Positions 1 through 5,924 of a stretch of DNA of 8,549 bases are shown piece after piece. The DNA is taken from positions 1 to 8,549 of the forward strand of contig JACQHN010000092.1 of the NCBI GenBank assembly GCA_016199015.1. Reading direction: 5' to 3'. This DNA is from Nitrospira defluvii. Its GTDB lineage: Bacteria; Nitrospirota; Nitrospiria; Nitrospirales; Nitrospiraceae. Position numbers and translations under genes: made by a program. Every line of letters starts with the position of its first letter. Position 1 is the stretch's first letter. The notes below the pieces were generated by a model. The model searched no databases. It saw only the letters and a list, made by a program, of their open reading frames with translations, and was not told the DNA's origin.

Positions 1-1
1 C

Positions 2-2335
2 CATACTGTTCTCGTCGTGGACGACGAACCGGACATCGTCCTCGGATTGCAAGATTTCCTCGATCACGAAGGTTACCAGGTCAGCGTGGCCGGCACCTGC
101 GCCGAGGCCCTCTCGCAGGCGCACGAGCACCAGTACAACGTCGTGCTGTTGGATCTAGGGCTGCCGGACGGAGATGGTTCCTCGGTGCTCCGCACGCTGC
201 AGGAGCTGCGACCGCAGTTGCCGGTGATCATCCTCACGGCCTATACCAGTGCCGATCGCACGGTCGGGTCGCTGACACAAGGGGCCTTCGCCTACCTCAC
301 GAAACCCTACAATAGAGATGAATTACGAGCCGTCCTGCAACGTGCGGTCGGCCTCCAGGCCTTGGCCGCCAAAGCCGAGCATGCCGAACACGCGCTCTCG
401 GAAAGCGAAGAGCGGTTCCGGTCGCTGGTCGAAGCGGCGACCGACTCTATCGTCCTAGCGGATCACAACGGCAGCATCATCTCATGGAACCGGGCCGCGT
501 CCCGCCTGTTTGGATATACCAACGAGGAAGTCCGCGGGCGTCCACTGACCATGTTGATGCCGTTGCGCCATCGCGCAGCCCATGAGCGCGGCCTCGCACG
601 TATCACCGAAACAGGCCAATCCCGGCTCATCGGCCGTCTGGTGGAACTGGAGGGATTGCGCAAGGACGGCAGCGAGTTTCCGATTGAACTGTCGCTCGCG
701 ACCTGGAAGACCGACGATGCGGTCTTCTACAGCGGCATCATTCGCGACATTACCCAACGCCGTCTGGCAGAAGAAATTCTCGACCGCCTCCGCCATCTGC
801 ACGAAGTCATTCTCACGCAAGCAGGCGAGGGCATCTACGGGTTGGATGCCGCCGGATTGACGACGTTCGTCAATCCGATCGCCGCCCGGCTGCTCGAATA
901 CGAACCCTCCGAGCTACTCGAACAGCCGATGCATGCGCGGCTCCATCACTCACGGCCAGACGGAAGCCCCTACCCGGCCGAGGACTGCCCGATCTATGCG
1001 GCGCTGCACGACGGCTTAGTTCATCGCGTCGCCACCGACGTCTTCTGGCGCAAAGACGGCACCAGCGTGCCTGTGGAATACGTCAGCACACCGATTGTGG
1101 AGAAGGGCGTCGTGGCCGTCGTGGTGTTCCGCGACATCACCGAACGCAAGGAAGCCGAACGCGCCGTCGAGGAGAGCCAGGAACGGTTTCGTCAGTTGGC
1201 TGAACACATCAAGGAAGTGTTCTGGATCACCGATCCGACGAAGCATCGGATGATCTATATCAGTCCGGGCTACGAAGCCGTGTGGGGGCGTTCCTGCGAA
1301 AGTCTGTACGCCTCGCCCCAATCGTGGATGGAGGCCATCCATCCCGACGACCGGCACCGGATACAGGACGCCGCCGTGAATCGCCAGAGCCTGGGCGCCT
1401 ACGACGAAGAATATCGGATCCTGCGCCCCGATGGGTCACTGCGATGGATCTGGGATCGCGCCTTCCCGATCCGCGACACCTCTGGGGCGATCTATCGCAT
1501 CGTGGGCTTCGCCGAAGACATCACCGACTACAAACAGGTCCAGGAATCGCTGCGCGCCAGCGAAGAACGGCTGAAATATGTCATCCGCGGGTCCAACGAC
1601 GGATTTTGGGACGGCCATGTGCTCCCGGGACAACCCTGGCACTCGCCGTTTACACCGGTCTGGTGGTCTCCGCGCGTGCGCGAGATGCTGGGCTACAGCG
1701 AAGCGGAGTTCCCCGACATCCTCGAAAGCTGGACGTCCCGGTTGCACCCTGAAGATCGAGACCGCGTCTTCCAACGGCTGGCCGCCTGCCTCGAAGCGAG
1801 CACCTCCCAATACGACGTCGAATATCGCCTGCTGACCAAGCAAGGCGAGTATCGATGGTTTCACGCGCGTGCTGAAGTCGTGCAGCGGGATGAGCAAGGC
1901 CACGCCGTCCGCATGGCGGGCTCTCTACAATGCATCACGGATCGCAACCGGGCGGAAGAGCAGCTGCGCCTCAGCGAAGAGCGGTTACGCATGGCCCTCA
2001 TCGCCTCGGAGGTCGGCATCTTGGATTGGGACGTGCGGTCAGGCCACCTCTATTCTTCCGCCGGCGTCGAAGCGCTGTTCGGCCTGGCTGCCGGTTCTTT
2101 CCTTGGCACCTACGACGCCTACATCGATGCCATGTATCTGGAAGATCGCGGCGCGGTCATGGCGAGCATCGATCAGAGTCTACGCGACCAGGCTTCCGTC
2201 AACATCAGGCATCGCGTCGTGTGGCCCGATGGCGCCTTGCATTGGCTGGCCTGGACCGGTCGGATCTATCGAGATGCGGAGGGAATCGCCACGCGTGTGC
2301 TGGGCATCGTTCACGAAACGAAGGGACCTATCTAG
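2..2335 (+). CDS. Receiver plus five-PAS sensory protein, 5' end outside window
   Basis: This is a soluble cytoplasmic signalling protein with 777 residues visible; I number from the codon at base 2. The reading frame is open to the left edge and reads HTVLVVDDEPD there. The GTG at 17 would remove the first beta strand of the receiver, so the real start lies upstream. Domains: a CheY-like receiver (about 1-120) with acidic pair D7/D8, phospho-acceptor D51, T79 and K101; then PAS repeats at about 135-255, 263-385, 392-512, 520-655 and 658-777, most ending in a DIT-type PAC motif. PAS1 resembles the FixL heme-PAS around H194 and R200. PAS2 carries H311, H315, H316 and C329. PAS4 has a short Pro/Trp-rich insertion near its start. 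The protein stops straight after the last PAS strand (GIVHETKGPI), with no HisKA, HATPase, GGDEF, EAL or HTH. It is probably co-transcribed with the binding-protein gene 57 bases downstream. Its partner kinase is unknown; the membrane kinase two genes on is the obvious candidate. Family assignment is firm; the function is inferred. Confidence 0.93.
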   Translation, partial: HTVLVVDDEPDIVLGLQDFLDHEGYQVSVAGTCAEALSQAHEHQYNVVLLDLGLPDGDGSSVLRTLQELRPQLPVIILTAYTSADRTVGSLTQGAFAYLTKPYNRDELRAVLQRAVGLQALAAKAEHAEHALSESEERFRSLVEAATDSIVLADHNGSIISWNRAASRLFGYTNEEVRGRPLTMLMPLRHRAAHERGLARITETGQSRLIGRLVELEGLRKDGSEFPIELSLATWKTDDAVFYSGIIRDITQRRLAEEILDRLRHLHEVILTQAGEGIYGLDAAGLTTFVNPIAARLLEYEPSELLEQPMHARLHHSRPDGSPYPAEDCPIYAALHDGLVHRVATDVFWRKDGTSVPVEYVSTPIVEKGVVAVVVFRDITERKEAERAVEESQERFRQLAEHIKEVFWITDPTKHRMIYISPGYEAVWGRSCESLYASPQSWMEAIHPDDRHRIQDAAVNRQSLGAYDEEYRILRPDGSLRWIWDRAFPIRDTSGAIYRIVGFAEDITDYKQVQESLRASEERLKYVIRGSNDGFWDGHVLPGQPWHSPFTPVWWSPRVREMLGYSEAEFPDILESWTSRLHPEDRDRVFQRLAACLEASTSQYDVEYRLLTKQGEYRWFHARAEVVQRDEQGHAVRMAGSLQCITDRNRAEEQLRLSEERLRMALIASEVGILDWDVRSGHLYSSAGVEALFGLAAGSFLGTYDAYIDAMYLEDRGAVMASIDQSLRDQASVNIRHRVVWPDGALHWLAWTGRIYRDAEGIATRVLGIVHETKGPI

Positions 2336-2379
2336 GCCGGCATGATTCAGCCACTTCACATGAGGTCGGCGGGTTCAGC

Positions 2380-2384
2380 GAGGA
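2380..2384 (+). promoter_or_regulatory. Shine-Dalgarno for the GTG start at 2393
   Basis: GAGGA lies 8 bases before the GTG at 2393. It supports the longest form of the binding protein, which has the arginine-containing n-region a secretion signal needs. It competes with a second good site at 2461-2466 that would serve a shorter form. Confidence 0.5.
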
Positions 2385-2392
2385 CGTAGATT

Positions 2393-3361
2393 GTGACACT
2401 CGTGCGGATACAACCGGCGTTCATGCTACCCTTTACTGGGCAGCTGCGCCGATGGCTGCAAAGGAGCATGGCCATGCTCCTCTGGCTGCTGCTCTGCCCT
2501 GCCCTGGCCTCGGCGACGGACATCGTCATTCTGAAATCATCTGACATCGCCGCCTATAACCAGGCGCTGAGCGGGTTCAAAGCCACTCTGCCGAGCGGGG
2601 TCGTGCTTTCTGAGTACGATTTGCAGGGAGATTTGGAGAAGGGCCTGAAATTGGCACGCAAGATCCGCGCAGCCGACCCGGCCCTCGTGTTCGCCGTCGG
2701 GTTGAAAGCGGCGAAGGCGGCACAACTCGAGATCGTCGATATCCCGGTGGTCTATTCCATGGTATTGGATCCGGCCAAGTATGGGCTCAACACCCCGAAC
2801 ATGACCGGCATTCTCTTGGAGGTGCCTATTGAACGGCAACTGGCGACGATTCGGGCCGTGCTGCCCAATCTCAAACGCCTCGGTACCCTCTACGATCCGT
2901 CCAAGACGGCCGCCCTCATTGAGGAGTCCAAGCGCTTGCTCAAATCGAACGGGATTGAACTCATCCCGACTCAAGTCACCAATGAGCGGGATGTCCCCAG
3001 CGCGCTGCGCTCGTTGCTGCCTTCGGTGGGCGCGTTGTGGCTCGTCCCCGACTCCACGGTTCTGACCGATGAGTCCCTACGCTTTATCTTGAATACGGCG
3101 TTGGAAGAACGCGTACCGGTCATCGGGTTCTCCCGTGAGTTTGCGAGAAGCGGGGCCTTTCTGTGCCTGTCCGTCAACTACGGCGATATCGGGCGCCAGG
3201 CCGGTCAACTCGCCCGCAAGATCATCGACGGCCAGGTCTCGCTGCCCATGAGACCCTTGCACCCAGACCGCATTGAGATGAGCCTGAATCTCAAGACTGC
3301 AAAGTTCCTTGAGATCGAGATCCCCAAGGACCTCGAGAGTAAAGCCGACGAGGTCTATTGA
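2393..3361 (+). CDS. Secreted substrate-binding protein, ABC_sub_bind family (PF04392/COG2984)
   Basis: This is a predicted periplasmic ligand-binding protein of 322 residues, a usual length for the family. From the GTG at 2393 it has an n-region with arginines (RRWLQR, 19-24), a hydrophobic stretch (about 26-38) and a signal peptidase I site ASA before TDIV, with cleavage after residue 41. C35 is not in a lipobox. The mature part follows the family pattern: a first lobe with DPALVFAVGLKAAKAAQ and IPVVYSMVLDP, then NMTGI, then LPNLKRLGTLYDPS, ALWLVPDSTVL, RVPVIGFSREFARSGAF, a Y-x-DIGRQAG helix and the closing NLKTAKFLEIEIP. Family members serve as binding components of poorly characterised ABC uptake systems; characterised relatives bind amino acids such as tryptophan. 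No permease or ATPase gene is adjacent. The next gene, a membrane histidine kinase, overlaps it by one base, so a role as a sensory binding protein is plausible. The ligand is unknown. Starts at ATG 2423 and ATG 2474 are also possible; the last has a good ribosome site but leaves a signal with no positive charge. Confidence 0.9.
   Translation: MTLVRIQPAFMLPFTGQLRRWLQRSMAMLLWLLLCPALASATDIVILKSSDIAAYNQALSGFKATLPSGVVLSEYDLQGDLEKGLKLARKIRAADPALVFAVGLKAAKAAQLEIVDIPVVYSMVLDPAKYGLNTPNMTGILLEVPIERQLATIRAVLPNLKRLGTLYDPSKTAALIEESKRLLKSNGIELIPTQVTNERDVPSALRSLLPSVGALWLVPDSTVLTDESLRFILNTALEERVPVIGFSREFARSGAFLCLSVNYGDIGRQAGQLARKIIDGQVSLPMRPLHPDRIEMSLNLKTAKFLEIEIPKDLESKADEVY
2461..2466 (+). promoter_or_regulatory. 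Internal Shine-Dalgarno before alternative ATG 2474
   Basis: AAGGAG sits 7 bases before the in-frame ATG at 2474, inside the signal-peptide coding part of the binding-protein gene. Initiation there would give a protein starting MLLWLLLCPALASA, which keeps the hydrophobic core but loses the arginines. It may be a chance match, or a true site giving a second, poorly exported form. Confidence 0.35.
3350..3354 (+). promoter_or_regulatory. Shine-Dalgarno for histidine kinase ATG 3361
   Basis: GAGGT lies 6 bases before the ATG at 3361, within the last codons of the binding-protein gene. With the TGATG stop/start overlap it suggests translational coupling of the two genes. A second in-frame start, GTG 3376, has its own AAAGGA at 3364-3369 with a 6-base spacer, so the exact N-terminus is open by five residues. 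Confidence 0.5.
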
Positions 3362-5679
3362 TGAAAGGACCCATCGTGAGAGACCCTACTTCCCATAAGA
3401 AAATATCGCCATTCTCTCGATCCGGTCTGGGACGGTTTATCAGTCTCCGGACGAAATTCGTGGTGTTTTTCAGTTTGATCATCATCCTGACCTGCTCGGG
3501 AATGAGTTGGTACTTCATACACAGCAAGCGCCTCGCGATGACCGAGCGTGTAAGGGACCTGGGAACCATCCTGGTCAAGAACCTCGCTCACAACATGCGC
3601 TATGGGATCATCATCGAGGAGCGCGTCATTCTGGAACAGTTCATCGATGGGGTGATGGGAGTCGATGAGGTGGTCTACGCCATGATCACAGGCGCCGACG
3701 GCCAGGTCCTCGCAGCAAAAAGCAAAGGCAAACTCGACAACCCCTTCGGCGCCGTGCGATCGGCCGAGCAGCCCCTCTACCCGCGTCCCGACATCGCAGA
3801 ATCGCTGATCAAGACGCCCGGCTCGGAACCCACCGTCACGCGACTGCGACTCAGCGGAACAGGCAGTATTCCCATCCAGGGACAAGATTCGCCCCTGTTC
3901 CTCTCGGCATCCGGCATTCGTGAGGAGACCTTCTTCGATTTTGCCATCCCTGTTTTGAAACGGTCTGAATCTCGCCTGGAAGCGCTGGCGCTCCAGGATG
4001 AAGAGACCCGGAAAACGCGAGCGTCTCAACCGACCCCCCAAGCCTTCGGGATCGTGCAAATTGGTCTGACCGAGGTGCCGATGCAACGCGAGCTGGCGAA
4101 GGTCCTGCGAAACTTTCTGCTACTCACCTTGGGTATTATCGCGACCGGCATTCTGTTCACGAGTCTCCTGGCTCGTCGAATCATTACCCCCTTGCACAAT
4201 CTCGCCGCAGGCGCGCGCAAAGTCGGCGAGGGCGATCTTTCCACCTTTGTCGTGCCCACGACGCAGGACGAGGTGGGCCAATTGACCGCGCTCTTCAATC
4301 TCATGACCAAATCGCTCCTGGAACGCAACCAGGCGATCTCCACCAACCTTGAAACGATCCGGAAACATGTCACGCAATTGACGACATTGAATCAATCCAG
4401 CGCCGCGATCACATCCACGCTGGACCTTGAGCGGCTCCTGTCGACGGTCTTGCAGTTACTCAGCCAAAATTTAGGATTCGTTCGGATGATCCTGTTCCTG
4501 TGGGATAGTGAGCGCGGCATTGCGACCGTGGGACAGGTCTTCGGCATGCGCCCTGAAGACGAAGTGACCGTCCGACAATTGGTCATCCCGGTGCGCGATG
4601 ACGGCGGCATTGCCGCGGACTTATTGATCCACGGCAAACCACTGGTGGTGTCGAACCTGGATACGGTCGCCGATCGCATCTCACCCGCGGTGCTGCCGCT
4701 GCTTCGTCACATGGGCATTTTCTCATTCGTCGGAGTGCCGCTCCGCAGCAGTCAGCAACGGATTCTCGGCTACCTCGGCGCCGATCGCGGAACTCTGCCC
4801 TGCACCCAGGAGGACCTGGATCTCCTGGTGACCATTGCCAGCCACGTGGCGGTGGCCGTGGACAATGCGCGCGCCTATACCGAACTGGCTACCTTGACGG
4901 AACACCTCGAACGACGTGTGCAGGACCGGACCTACGAGCTGCAGACGGCGAACGAGCGTCTTCAGGAGCATGATCGACGGCGCTCGAAATTCGTGTCTGT
5001 CGCGTCGCATGAACTTCGCACGCCGATGACCTCCATCAAAGGATTCGTCGAGAACATGCTGGATGGGCTGACCGGGCAACTCTCCGATCGGCAAGAGCAC
5101 TATCTGCAGCGCATCAAACATAACGTGGATCGTCTGACGCGGATCATCAACCAACTGCTGGACTGGTCCCGGCTCGATGTCGGGCGGATCGACATCAAAC
5201 CCGAACCGCTACGCATCGGCGAGTTCGTGAGAGACGTGGTGGAAAGTTTCCAGACACTCGCCGCGGAGAAGTCCATGGTGCTGGAAGTGACACCCTGTGA
5301 TCAGGCACTCACGGTTCACGCCGATCGCGACAAACTCGAACAGATCCTCTGGAATCTTGTCGGCAACGCCATTAAGTTTACGCCCAAGTCCGGACGCGTC
5401 TCGGTCACCTGTGACGCCCGAGACGGAGGGTTTGTCCAAATTGCGGTCTCCGACACTGGCTGTGGAATTGCCCCTCACGAGTTACCCAAAGTGTTCAACG
5501 AGTTTTCCAAAGTGGAATCGGCCGTGCCGACCTCTCAAGGCGCCCAACTCGGCCTCTTCATCACGAAAAGTCTCGTGAGTCTCCATGGAGGGCAGATGTG
5601 GGTCGAGAGCCGGCTGGGCGTCGGCACGCAGTTTTTTTTCACCTTGCCGATCGAACCTGCGCCGCCACCGAAACAATAA
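3361..5679 (+). CDS. Membrane sensor histidine kinase (TM-sensor-TM-HAMP-GAF-HisKA-HATPase_c)
   Basis: This is a predicted inner-membrane sensor kinase of 772 residues that autophosphorylates on histidine and passes the phosphate to a receiver aspartate. Visible order: short basic cytoplasmic N-terminus; TM1 about 33-53; extracytoplasmic domain about 54-250, whose N-terminal part (NLAHNMRYGIIIEERVILEQ, then DEVVYAMI and DGQVLA) resembles Cache/CHASE8-type sensors; TM2 about 252-271; HAMP from R272 (RRIITPLHNLAAGARKV) to about 325; GAF about 340-510; a coiled linker; HisKA with H550 in ASHELRTPMTSIKG, including the ExxT phosphatase pattern; HATPase_c with N-box N669 (NLVGNAIKFTP), G1 box D698 (DTGCGI) and F-box FNEFSKVES. 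The G2 box is degenerate: GAQLGL at 727-732 instead of GxGLGL. There is no attached receiver, so the phosphate must go to a separate protein. The ATG overlaps the upstream TGA by one base (TGATG), tying its expression to the binding protein. No DNA-binding partner regulator is next to it; the flanking N-terminal receivers are candidates. The role is firm; the stimulus is unknown. Confidence 0.93.
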   Translation: MKGPIVRDPTSHKKISPFSRSGLGRFISLRTKFVVFFSLIIILTCSGMSWYFIHSKRLAMTERVRDLGTILVKNLAHNMRYGIIIEERVILEQFIDGVMGVDEVVYAMITGADGQVLAAKSKGKLDNPFGAVRSAEQPLYPRPDIAESLIKTPGSEPTVTRLRLSGTGSIPIQGQDSPLFLSASGIREETFFDFAIPVLKRSESRLEALALQDEETRKTRASQPTPQAFGIVQIGLTEVPMQRELAKVLRNFLLLTLGIIATGILFTSLLARRIITPLHNLAAGARKVGEGDLSTFVVPTTQDEVGQLTALFNLMTKSLLERNQAISTNLETIRKHVTQLTTLNQSSAAITSTLDLERLLSTVLQLLSQNLGFVRMILFLWDSERGIATVGQVFGMRPEDEVTVRQLVIPVRDDGGIAADLLIHGKPLVVSNLDTVADRISPAVLPLLRHMGIFSFVGVPLRSSQQRILGYLGADRGTLPCTQEDLDLLVTIASHVAVAVDNARAYTELATLTEHLERRVQDRTYELQTANERLQEHDRRRSKFVSVASHELRTPMTSIKGFVENMLDGLTGQLSDRQEHYLQRIKHNVDRLTRIINQLLDWSRLDVGRIDIKPEPLRIGEFVRDVVESFQTLAAEKSMVLEVTPCDQALTVHADRDKLEQILWNLVGNAIKFTPKSGRVSVTCDARDGGFVQIAVSDTGCGIAPHELPKVFNEFSKVESAVPTSQGAQLGLFITKSLVSLHGGQMWVESRLGVGTQFFFTLPIEPAPPPKQ

Positions 5680-5721
5680 GCTCACTTTCCACCGCTCATG
5701 CGACATCACCCGCCCACACTG

Positions 5722-5735
5722 TATCTGATCCGATA
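5722..5735 (+). promoter_or_regulatory. Imperfect 14-bp palindrome, possible operator
   Basis: TATCTGATCCGATA matches its own reverse complement at 12 of 14 positions, centred on GATC. It lies in the gap between the two kinase genes, about 160 bases before the start point implied by the sigma-54-like element at 5863-5877. That is a distance used by enhancer-binding activators. There is only one copy and no matching regulator is known, so this is a weak call. Confidence 0.15.
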
Positions 5736-5862
5736 ATGCACGCATTCATTTGAACAGACCCGCTTCCTTCCTCCACATCTGAGCCAAACGAACACGACAA
5801 GAAACGTACGCAGAATCAATAGGTTGCTCGATCCGCTCCCATGCGCTTCACGTTCGAGGGCG

Positions 5863-5877
5863 CGGCATGCGTATTGC
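5863..5877 (+). promoter_or_regulatory. Candidate sigma-54 (-24/-12) promoter
   Basis: CGGCATG, four bases, then TTGC matches the consensus TGGCACG-N4-TTGC at 9 of 11 positions. It keeps the essential GG (5864-5865) and GC (5876-5877) exactly 10 bases apart. The implied transcription start near 5889 would leave a leader of about 36 bases before the GTG at 5925 and would rule out the upstream in-frame ATG at 5841. No clear sigma-70 promoter was seen in this gap. This is a pattern match only. Confidence 0.35.
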
Positions 5878-5924
5878 GCTCAGTCAAGACAACAACCTTC
5901 ACCCAGAAACAGACTAGCAGCGCT

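Noticed and set aside
2489..2499. Cysteine in the binding-protein signal region as a lipoprotein site
   Set aside because: The residues before it are LLL, not a lipobox, and a clear ASA signal peptidase I site follows.
1282..2544. Overlapping + strand frames inside and past the end of the five-PAS gene
   Set aside because: They are Arg/Pro-rich compositional shadows of the real frame. None continues the PAS protein into a kinase domain, so they do not support a frameshift.
3358..3360. TTG immediately before ATG 3361 as the membrane kinase start
   Set aside because: ATG directly follows it with a well-spaced GAGGT, so the TTG is unnecessary.
3355..4086. Long open frame on the minus strand (about 243 codons) opposite the start of the membrane kinase
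   Set aside because: It lies entirely opposite a well-supported kinase gene, shows no recognisable domain, and is explained by GC-rich codon use.
5632..5639. Run of eight T near the 3' end of the membrane kinase gene, considered for phase variation
   Set aside because: It encodes part of QFFFT in the conserved terminal strand, lies after all catalytic motifs, and a single run gives no evidence of slippage.
5732..5737. GATAAT resembling a sigma-70 -10 box
   Set aside because: No acceptable -35 element is present at 16-18 bases upstream.
5735..5746. Small inverted repeat AATGCACGCATT after the membrane kinase gene, considered as a terminator
   Set aside because: The stem is only 4-5 bp, AT-containing, and no T-run follows. 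It is not an intrinsic terminator.
5841..5924. In-frame ATG at 5841 as the start of the hybrid kinase
   Set aside because: It would add 28 residues with no receiver homology, has no ribosome site at a useful distance, and lies upstream of the candidate promoter. Kept only as an alternative.
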